A stretch of DNA of 64,000 bases from Branchiostoma belcheri (lineage: Eukaryota; Chordata; Leptocardii; Amphioxiformes; Branchiostomatidae): NCBI RefSeq assembly GCF_001625305.1, contig NW_017802591.1, positions 321,281-385,280 of the forward strand. Reading direction: 5' to 3'. Within the stretch, counting starts at the first letter, position 1. Every line of letters begins with the position of its first letter. The notes under the pieces are model-generated. The model worked only from the letters and a program-made list of their open reading frames with translations. It was not told where the DNA came from and made no database searches. This document shows, piece after piece, positions 1 through 10,800 of the stretch. Made by a program: the position numbers and the translations under genes.

Positions 1-33
1 ATTGTTACCTGGATGTCTAACCTTCATCGACCT
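1..33 (-). repeat. end of a dispersed repeat (family F)
   Basis: The first bases reproduce the terminus (CGATGAAGGTTAGACATCC read on the minus strand) that recurs at 5541-5662, 19605-19710 and 50740-50806. Only the end of the element lies in the window, so its class cannot be decided here. Confidence 0.5.
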
Positions 34-394
34 AAGCATATATCTTCACAAGTCGTCTTTAACTTGTTCAGTTATGCTAACTAGAATATGTGGAACACTG
101 ACGCCAAAGCATTAAAAAATAATGACTACGTTTATATAGTAAAATCCATTTAGACATGGATTTTTGGTTATACGAAATTATTAAATGCTTGTATCATATT
201 TGATTATAATATTTTCTACTATCATACCAGTATACCATACATATGCCGTTTTGCTTTTATCAGCTTTATCATAATCTAATTATAAGCTCATATATTTCTT
301 GTCATCTAATGTATAAACCATTTTGTGATTTCTTGTAAAGCATAAAATACCAGCTATCTCGACTTGCTTGAAACATCTAGTCGACAAAGTAAAC
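34..394. other. AT-rich stretch, nothing recognised
   Basis: No open frame with protein character, RNA gene or clear repeat is seen. It lies downstream of the kinase gene, on the far side of the inserted repeats. Confidence 0.5.
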
Positions 395-1681
395 AAGTGT
401 CCATAGGCGACAATTCTCCGCTAAGTTTTATATTTTGCAGAATGGGAACAGCATAGTGTATGTAAACAGTTTGTGATCACTTAACCCTCAACAGTACACC
501 TTCCCGGACTGATTAATCTGTACACCTGGGGTCCGCGCGGACCCCAGAACAGTTTTTTGCTAATCTTTAGAAATTATCAACATGCTACCAGCTCAATTGT
601 TTTGCAAACTGATGTGGGAACCTCTGTGTCCACATTACATACAAAAATCATACATTTTGAGCTTTTTCTATTTTTTGGTGAAGAAAAGAAGACAAGAAGA
701 AATACCCGATTTTTAAACCCATTTCAGACTGAAGGGGCTTTTGAGGCCCAACTTTGATCTCAGATAGCGGCTAAACGGCTTGCGCTAAAAGTATCAAATT
801 TGGAGACCTTTCCTGAAATGTCTCTGGAAAAAAGTTCATATTAGTTGAATACTAGTAACTTGATGTTTTTTTGTGTTGCCATGGCAACGGGTTTCTAGCA
901 GGCAGTTTTTTTAAATAGAGGTAATTTTGGTTTAAACATAAAAATTTTCTGAGTTTTATATTAAATTACACTTCTTTTCCAACATTAATAACAGCTTACA
1001 TAATCAAATATAAGTTAAATCATTTAATATGCATAGAATATGCTAATTTGATGATGTCATTGGTCAAAATCCAATATGGCGGACTATATTATTAGCTCTG
1101 ACGTCATATGACGTCATAATTACACCAAAGTTATTAAGATTTAATTCTATTACTACACCATTCTCTGAAAACTTGGTAGACATACGATGAGCGCATATAA
1201 ACATATAAAAACGGAAATAAGGTAATGTATAAGAACGCCAGTGTATCCATTATGATCGAAAGCCGGCTGGGGTCCGCGCGGACCCCAAAAGAAAATCAGA
1301 TATAATTTTTTCATAAATGGTAGAAACGGAGTTTTGTGCACTGTATTGAGGGACAACTTTGATGGTGACAATTACCTAAAATTTCAGAAAAAAATCTTTA
1401 GAAACAAAAAAGATATTACAGAATATATAGTGCTGGGGTCCGCGCGGACCCCAGGTGTACTGTTTAGGGTTAAACAATGTATCGTAAAATGGCTAAATTC
1501 CTAGTCAAATACACAAGATCTAGCCTGACTAAAATAAATCGCGTGCATCATCACGGGCAAGCCTGCAGACGATTTATAAATTTAACATGCCGATTATACA
1601 AAGGTAACCCTTTTAGCTGCGAACGTGAAAAACCGACTGACCACAATACTCCTGCAGGAGCGATACCTCCTTCACGGAATA
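395..1681 (-). repeat. family-E repeat copy 1, interrupted by a MITE
   Basis: The parts 395-480 and 1474-1681 match, in order, the repeat at 58475-59432 (same orientation) and the forward copies at 8295-9072 and 22428-23460. The end at 1681 reads, on the minus strand, TTATTCCGTGAAGGAGGT, the shared terminus of the family. A piggyBac-like MITE splits it at TTAA. No coding capacity was seen in any copy, so it is called a non-autonomous dispersed repeat of unknown class. This copy abuts the stop codon of the kinase gene. Confidence 0.75.
481..1473 (+). mobile_element. piggyBac-like MITE, copy 1
   Basis: The element is flanked on both sides by TTAA (481-484, 1470-1473) and bounded by inverted ends, CCCTCAACAGTACACC at the left and GGTGTACTGTTTAGGG at the right. 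TTAA targets and CCCT ends are hallmarks of the piggyBac superfamily. It has no transposase. It carries three copies of an 18-bp perfect palindrome (528-545, 1269-1286, 1435-1452), a GTTGCCATGGCAAC palindrome at 875-888 and two TGACGTCA-type sites near 1100-1120. An inverted sister copy is at 52208-53204, and a truncated relative is at 32219-32590. The empty paralogous site at 58540-58570 retains a single TTAA. Confidence 0.85.
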
Positions 1682-1682
1682 A

Positions 1683-1839
1683 TTATGCTATAGGTTTGGG
1701 TGCCGTTCCAGTGGCAGGAGCTGTTCTAGCGTACTCGGGTCCGTAGAAGGCCAGCTGACTGTCCAGGTCGAGCTCCAGGTTGCGGAAGGACGGCCGCTCG
1801 GCGGGCTGCCAACGCCAGCACTGCAGCATCAGATCGTAC
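1683..1839 (-). CDS. RTK exon 15: kinase end, short tail, stop
   Basis: Residues 1096-1147 and TAA. 'YDLMLQCWRWQPAERPSFRNLE' has the CW and RPxF landmarks of alpha-H/alpha-I. After the kinase fold only about 20 residues remain (GPEYARTAPATGTAPKPIA). The stop is 1-3 nt from the start of family-E repeat copy 1, so the tail may have been cut by that insertion. No AATAAA was seen on the minus strand close downstream. Confidence 0.9.
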
Positions 1840-4800
1840 CTGTGGAGCGTGGAGAAAAAGTGACATCTAGCGATATTTTTTTTAAACTGCAGCTGTCTTA
1901 TAAGTCAATAGTATTGATAAAAAGTATAGATTACTATTTTACTATTCTCCAGTTAAATCTGCATGTGAGCATTTTTTGCCGCACAACGATATATGCTTAC
2001 AGTACATCAGGCTTGTGTTTGTTGGTTAACTGAATAGCGTAAAAATATAGTTACGTATTTCCATGGTAGAGCTCTCAGTATTAGGCATAAAAATTGTTAA
2101 CTTCATACACACTTCTCTGTTCACCTGTGATTCGAGTGGAAAATCTAGCAAACTTACATGCCAGGAGGGCAGCCCTCCGGTTTGGGCATCCTGAATCCAG
2201 CCTGTAGGCGATCTTTCAGATGGGCTATTGCCACGTCAGGGTAAGGGTCGCCCCCTAGCGTACTGATCTCGTACAGCACTATCCCGAAGGACCACCTGTT
2301 GGGGGGGGGGGTCAATGTCAGGACATAAAAACGGGAATCAATAATTTATAGGAGACATGAAAGGGTTGATTCTACCTGTCAACAGAAACTCCGATCGAAT
2401 TTTCTTCCGGTAAAGATATGGATCGGTGTCTCTGCTGGTACAATCTGCGAGTAATGTTCATGAACTCTGCAATTATAAGATATATTGTTATTATGATGTT
2501 AGCACAGACTATCTAAATAATATCGGTAGTGTGATTTATAAGAGTTTTATCAATAGAAGTAGACCTCATCCTCTCAGTCGATTTTGCCGATTATGGGGAA
2601 GGTTATGCAGGACAGGAGCTAATGGACAGCCATAGTGGTTTGGGTGGCAGAGGAGGACTGGCACCCGACTAAAGTCAAGTAAGTCAAGATAACAGACTCT
2701 ATTCGGAAGCACATATAACGATATAGGCACATATGCGTGTTGTAGTGTTAGTACTAGTGTTAGGATCTGACCACGAGAGTAACACACGGTAGATTGTGTG
2801 ATGGAAGTGTTACTCTCTCATCGTTCTGTGTGGTGAGAATTATAGTCCTGAGTATCACAGTTACACTGGAAATATTACGATAAGACTACTCAGACATCGC
2901 TCTGTGTGAAATAGCGTTAGAGTTATAGTTTGGATTTCACAGTTACACTGGAAATACTGCGATAAGACTACTCACACATCGCTCTGTGTGGTGTAGGGTT
3001 AGAGGTATAGTCTGAGTATCACAGTTACACTGGAACTATTACGATAAGCCTACTCACACATCGCTCTGTGAGGTGTAGGGCTAGAGTTATAGTCTGAGTA
3101 TCACAGTTACACTGGAAGATTACGATAAGCCTACTCACACATCGCTCTGTGTGGTGTAGGGCTAGAGTTATAGTCTGAGTATCACAGTTACACTGGAGAC
3201 ATTACGATAAGCCTACTCACACATCGCTCTGTGAGGTGTAGGGTTAGAGTTATAGTCTGAGTATCACAGTTACACTGGAAGATTACGATAAGACTACTCA
3301 CACATCGCTCTCTGTGGTGAAGGGCTAGAGTTATAGTTTGAGTATCACAGTTACACTGGAAACATTACGATAAGACTACTCACACATCGCTCTGTGAGGT
3401 GTACGCTTTCCCATCCTCCAGCCGCTCCGGCGCCATCCACTTCCAGGGCACCCTCTGAAGCCGGTCCTGCCGACGGTAACCTCGGGTGTAGATGTCTTCT
3501 GCCAGCCCAAAGTCGGAGATCTTCACCTTCAGCTCCTCACCGACCAGCACGTTCCGGGCGGCCAGATCACCGTGGATGTAACGGGACCGGGAGATGTGAT
3601 CCTGAAAAATTATATCAATCTAGTGATTCTAGTCTGAAGTTCATCCAACTGGCCGGTTATAACTTGGCGAAGGGGAGCGTACTTGATATCATCATGTCAA
3701 AAGAGTAAAAATAAATGCATAGAAGTCATGCTTTGCCCATAGCACTCTGCTACCTGGTGCATCTGCAGCACCCAGCACATCTGCAACAGCTGGTACATCT
3801 GCAGCTCCTGGTACATCTGCAGCACCTGGTATACCTGAAGCACCCGGTACACTCGCAGCACCTGATACATTTGCAGCACCTGGTTCATCTGCGGCACCTG
3901 GTATACAGTATCTGCAGCACTTGTACATTTACAGCATCTTTCAGCTCTTGTTACTTGTACTCACCATGCCTCTAGCGATCTGCCGGGCCACCTGGTACAT
4001 CTGTTTCACCTCAAAGTTGTAGATGTCGCCCCGAGGTTCGTCATAGATCTCTTCCTGTGGAAACGCAATTTAGTCTTCAAGTTGATTCATGTTGGTATTT
4101 GCAAATGTATTGTAGATAAAATGGGAAAAGATAACTTTGTAGAAAGTCAAATGATCATTCGAAAAAAGGACTAAACACATTTACTTAGTAATACTTACTA
4201 TCTTAAAGAATACGACAACAAGATGCATCACCTGTCGGCATTTCCGTAAGAAGTTCTTCAGGTCTCCATACGGCATGAACTCCGTGATGAGATACAGATG
4301 GTCTCGCACCACCGTACAGCAGCCGACCAGACTCAGCACGTTGTCCTGAACTCCTAGCGCCACCACTGCACGGATCTCCTGCAGGAAACTCAGCCGATCT
4401 TCTTCGCTGGCGGCGTCTACGGAACATTCAAAATGCCGTGATAATGTGTAAGGTAGAAATGTATAAGCTACTGGAGAAAATTTGGTCCCAAATATTTTAA
4501 TGCAGAAAATCTATCTATCTATCTATCTATCTATCAACGATTTGTCAGGAAATTTTATCCCTATAACAAGTTATGTCCAATTAACGTAAGGAAAGTCCAT
4601 AGGATCGGCAAGGGAGGAGGTCAGTTTGTTATGTATGATACAGGACTGGGGCCAATTGAAACAACCACAATCATGTTATTGATATTATATACTCCCTTTC
4701 AACTACAACTTCATATTTGTACCACATTCTAATCTTCTAGTCACATCTACAAACTCATACCAAACAGAGCTAAATGTGTAATTAATTGGTCTTAACTAAC

Positions 4801-7800
4801 TAGTTCCATCCCACCTTTATACTGGACACTTCTGTTTTGGGCAAAAATTTGCCAAATCTCAAACAGCAGCTCCAATCAAGGGTGCTAAAAAGTATTTATT
4901 TTCACACGATCATCGCTTAGTAATTGGGGGGGGGGGGGTTCTCACCTGGCCAAAAGGAAGTGAGAACAGATAAGGAGTATGACAATGGGGGTGCAGGGGT
5001 GATAATGAATAAACAACAATGGGTTCTATCCGGATTTGCTAACGCGCAATAATGTTGTAAATAAAGGTTGTTTATTTAGATTTTGAGTCGATCCCTTAGC
5101 GTAACGTTATAGCGTAGTTAAGCGTTGCTAATCGTTCCACACACTGCATACCAGGCTGCGTGCCTGACCAGGCCAGGAAAGCATTCCCAGCCTGATCCCG
5201 CGTGCGGCGGACGTTGACCCGCCCACCCACTACCTTTGTAAACCGCACATACATTTTGTACAATGTAGTTATAGTATTATTTCTCATTATCTCCCATGGA
5301 GAAATTGTTTTGTATCATTGTTATTACCTTCGTTGTATAATAAAAAATGATATTACCCCCATTCAGGCTTGATTCGCATGTCTAGGTTAAATGAACAGTA
5401 ACAACTACATGCATTTCTTTCACATATTTCTGGGTCAGTATGCTATTGACCTGGAAAAACCTTACTCCAATCTCAGGTTAATGTCATGATAGCTCTTGCA
5501 ATTATGCTATGCAATTTATAATGGAGTGAATGGCAAATACGTCGATGAAGGTTAAACATCCAAGTAAAAGGATACACCACAAAGCAGTTACTCAAGCGGT
5601 TGACCGCTTCAACCGTTTCCAAAAGCATATATCCAGTTGCTTGAGTAACTGCTTTTTGGCGTGTGATGTTTTCAAAACTTTATGAAAACCCCAGATTTAT
5701 GCCAATGTTAGTGATTCAAATCGCTTGTGACTAATGTATCGTGTTATATGTAACCAAAATTATATATAACCTTTCAAAGTTTTTACGACGACATCCTCCG
5801 TCTCGTCACCAGTTGTGAGGGTTGCCCGGTAAGCGAGGCCGAACGCCCCGCTGCCGATCCTCTGTCCGAGCGTCACCCGGCTGGGGTCGACCTCAAACCC
5901 CGGCAACTCTGGCCGGTCAGGAACGGGCGGGGCCGCCGCTAACTCTTGCAGTCTCCTGTTGTGGACTGTACAAAAGCATGGTACATACACAGAAATATCG
6001 GAGTAATATCTGTTTTTTTTTTCAAGCTATAGCTAATTTTAACCTCACCACCAGACATACAAGTATATAGCGACAACATACATTACAAAAACAACAGGGA
6101 ACAGCAAATGGGTGGAAATGGCAACACGGTGATTATGGTAATGATTAATAATGGTCATGTCTGTTAAATTTTTTAAGAGTATTCTATATTTTAAAAAGTC
6201 CACTTTTCTTGCATGCATGCAAATTTTGCTACAATCAAAATTTACTGGTTAACGAATTGAAAGTTAGAACCTTCTGAAGAAGGGCGAAACCTCACTTACT
6301 TATTACATCATCTGGTAGAAAGTAGCTGACTTGCACTGTACTGTCTTTCCTTTTCCTCCTCCTTCGTCTTAGAAGAACCATTAAGACGGCAGATACCACG
6401 ATTAGCACTGCGACGACACTGGCACTTGCACCGGCGATGGTGGCTTCCATCGATTGTTCTTCAGGTACTGTTTGTGCGTGTGCTATAACAAATTTTCCGT
6501 TTGCTTTTTATTTTTGCACCAGAATGAATGGTAATGTGTAACACTCTGACCATGCTATAACGGGGGACTTGACAATGGTTCAATCATGATTCTTATATCA
6601 TGTTTTTTTTTCTGCAGACAACATGGGAATACGGTGGGATAAAAGCTATTCTGATTTTCTTCTGGAAATATTTTGGGAAGGTAAAGGTAGAACAACTTTC
6701 GTCTGTTAATTGCAATCCTTCAATAGTTACTTGTTTAGATAGCGAATATCTCTTACGGCGCTCTAGATAGATCTCTTATAATGTTACGAACGTATTCGAT
6801 GTCTCGAAGATCCGGTTTGCCGTAGAGACCGTTTCATACATTTTCTTAGACTCAGTTAAAAGCGTTGAGATCCGAACATGTTTCGGTAACTCACGTTGGC
6901 AAGTCGGAATCTCTCGGCTCCAACTTCCGTCTTCTTGGCAGGTAGTCAAAGGGGTGCCGACCAGCTCGTACCCCGGATTACAAGAGAACGATATGTCGTT
7001 CCCAAAGCAGTAACCGTCGGTAGCATTAACCAGGCCGTTCGTGATTTCAGTTGTATTGTCACAGCAGATACCTGAAAATATACAGAGCTGGAATGAGCAG
7101 CATTAAATGATATTTAGATATATTTTCCATGCGTCCAACTAAAATGTACCCTTTTATAGCATTTTTACCATTCGACGCCTAATTTTTTTTTATGTTTCAC
7201 TCCTTACCACATGTATGGAATGAAGGTGTCTTCTTTAATTCTTTGATGATGTTAGTGTTTTACCCCACTCATTGTCATCTTGTACATTTTACCCTTTAGG
7301 ATAGGCATATTCATTGAAATTATTATCATGTTTTTTGTCTTTTTGTCAAATTGATTTGTCATTTTTTTTTAGCTTTTTGTATAAGGGTAAACCGGGCAAG
7401 TACCATCGATACTTGTTTATTTTCTTTGTATTTACATTAGGAAATGTAGTCTGCTTGCATTTTGTGGTGTATTCTTTTCTTTCAGATAACAGAAAATAAG
7501 CAAAAGGAAGGAAAAAAGGAAAAAAAAACTGTTTTGATAACTTACGTTGACAAGTCGGAAACTCTCGGTCCCAACCTTCGTCTTGGCAGATCGTAAAGGA
7601 ACTGCCGACAAGTTCATATCCGGCGTCACAAGAGAAATGGACGGCGTTTCCAGAGCAGTAGCCGTCGTTACCGGTGACCTGGCCGTTTGATATCACTATT
7701 GTATTGTTACAGCAGATTTCTTGAAACGAAAATATGAAACATGAGTCATATCAAAGTTATTATGGCCATGGTACAAGGGTTTCCAAGGATGTACGAAGAC

Positions 7801-10800
7801 TATGTGCTATTTAAAAAAATACTACAATAGCAAAACGTCATCTTATGCTGAGGTCACATTTTCAAACTTGGGCCCGGCCGGGCTGTTTGCATCAACGAAA
7901 AAAATGAACAGTTCATATCAAGATTATACATAGATAGTGCTCATGGTGAATTTTGCAACTTTTTGAAATGTTTAATATCTTCATCACCATACTTTTCGTT
8001 CCTGCTAACTGCCCGGTAGGGCCCCGGTTTGGAAATGTGACCTCAGCATAAAGAAGAGGAAAATTCATTAATTAATTAGTATTGCGTATACGTACATGAA
8101 AACCTAACTTGAATACACGGTGAATCAAACGTCAGGATAAGTCAGGTTGATATTTTGACATTCGAGTTAAAGTTTTTTTAGTTACACATATTTTAGCTAA
8201 AAGTGTTACCGTTCTCACGGTAAATCCCGGAGGGCCTAAAGTTCAGACAAGTTTTCCTGACGCCAAAGGCCACCTATCTGTTTATTGGTTTATTACTCCG
8301 TAAAGGAGTTATACCTCCTGCAGGAGTATTGTAGTCAGGCGGTTTTTAGTATTCGCATCTAAAATACAGGGTTCCCTTTGTTGAATCGGTATGTAATTTT
8401 TTACGTCGTCTGCAGGCATGTCCGTGATGATGAACACGTTTTTATTTTTACCGTCAATGTAATATTTCAGAAGCACCCCTACATTTCTGAGACGGATTGG
8501 AAGCTGTTTTGAATACCGGGGCGGGCTGGTTTCCTCCAGGCAGACATTGGAGTGGGTTGGTCATTAGGACCAGTTGCGAGTTCTCTGTTCTTAACGTATG
8601 GGGCTGTTTTTGAAATGTGTTCGCAGCTCAAAGTCATAGTTGTTGCCGTTGTATTTCTATGTAATTGGGCATGTGGTGAGCCATTATTTCGTGATGTACT
8701 TTATTTTCTTTTCACCGTAGCAGTTTTTATACTGAAGTAAATGCATATTTCAGAAACACTCCAAGTTTTATAATCCCGTGCAATAGCCCGTAGCTTAAGT
8801 AGCTGTGTGCTAGGCAAGGTTCTGGAAGCAGATGTTAGGTGTTTGTCATGTATAATCATTTGCGAGTATGTTTGTTGGGATTGTGAATTATGGTTTGCAC
8901 CTTCCACGATACCTTGTCAAACAAATAATATGTAGCAATTGAAAGATACTTTTATCAAAGATGACTTTGTTCTTCTGTTTAGATTGTCGTGTCCTTGAGA
9001 TTATGTACATGTATTTACAAAAATGTAAAACCTCGCATGGAAAGTGTTGCCTATGGACACGTGTTTGCAGCTAACACCAAAAAAAAACAAACAATATAGG
9101 GTTAATGACCCGCTTTCCTTTGGTGCATACGGTGTCATAATTCATGGTCGGTTTCTATATCCACTGAATAAATGACCGAGTCCGCAGGCGTAAAGCGGAC
9201 GAGGTCATTTATGAGGACAAGAAGAAAGGACCGAAGACCGCGCTAGTGTGATTCCTGCACTGTAAAGTACTTTGTGCATTTCACGCTCGATTTTGATATG
9301 TCACAAACAGAGTGTCTCGTATTATTCTGCAAAAAAAAATAAAAAGAATCGATTAGATTGTACGTAAATAAGGCTTATCCCACCCCACAGGATTATATGA
9401 TCGCGTCTTACACAGTTCTTGATACAACACATGGTATATCCAAGAAATTTGATCGAGCCAATCCAAGAGCCGCGAGTCCTCGATACAACTCTGTGCTTAT
9501 CTACCATGAGTCACAGATCCAGATAATCCTAACACGTATCCAGCACAGTGCCTAGAGCAAATATACGTTCTTGGATAAACAGAGTGTTTATCCAGAACCT
9601 TGTCTTGGGCCTCACACAGTTCTGGACACACACTTGCTTACATGTAGTCCCGATCGGTGCTTGGGGCGTGAATAACCATGATAATTGACAGCACGCCGGG
9701 CACATGTTCTAGACACGGTCTGGCTGTGTCCCGTTCTGTGCCCGCTCAGGCACAGAACCGGGCACGGTTTGGGACACAACAAGGCCCACATTTCGACGAC
9801 TGATCCCTTATGTCAACAACTACACATGCTACGTCACATAACATGAACAATCCGGTGCCAAAGATGTGTTTATAATTTCCTAGTGCAGCACAAAGTCACC
9901 AGTGGCCCAAAGTCAACCTACAGAATTTACTTTACCCTACATACCCACGCATCTACCGGTATGCCAAATATAATCATATTATCTCCGACAGATCATACGA
10001 TATACACTAAAACATCATCCATACTAAAAACGGAACCCACCATTTCATGGAGGGTAATAAAGAAACAGAGGAGGAAAGAAAGAAAATCTGTATTGGTAAC
10101 TCACGTTGACAAGTCGGAAACTCTCGGTCCCATTCTCTGTCTTTGCAGATGGCGAAGGAACTGCCGACAAGTTTATAACCTGTGTCACAAAAGAACTGGG
10201 CGACGTTTCCCAAACAGTAGCCGTCGTTACCGGTGATCTGGCCGTTCGGTATTATTATTGTATTGTCACAGCAGATTCCTGGAAATTAGAATATGAAATA
10301 AACGTTGTTTTTTTTTTCTTTAAAGTCATCTTGGCCTGGCTTGGCTTCGTTTTTAGAGTCATAGCAAAGTTATTTTGACCATTGTACAGGGGTTTCCAAG
10401 GATGTACGAAGACCGTCCGTAGTGTAAAAATGTTAGCAAATGTCATCTACAAGAAGAAGAAAAAATTCATCAATTAGTATTGTGTATTAACAATCCGTCT
10501 TAAGTACACAGCAAACCAAATGTCAGGACAGAATCCTGATGATAAGTTGACAGTTAAGTGAAAGCCTTCTGAATATCAAAAATATCAAGGCTATCACTAC
10601 TGGAAAAGGTGAATTTACTCAAAACATTTAGACCTAACTTGATTTAATTCTATGGATGACATCCGGGAGCGCATAAATTTTCGCCCGTTTGAAAAAAAAG
10701 AGTTTATGACCATACTGTTAATGGTACAAAGTAGCTGCAAAACGAACAAATATATGCCGTAAATTGACAAAAGAATATCATAAAACGATACTTATGTCGC

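Noticed and set aside
2819..3395. CRISPR-like array
   Set aside because: The units are continuous tandem repeats without distinct spacers, in a eukaryotic intron, and derive from the exon-13 border.
3692..3975. Frames with GAADVPGAADV or HLQHLVHLQ repeats
   Set aside because: They are products of the intronic 18-bp minisatellite, lying between two well-supported kinase exons.
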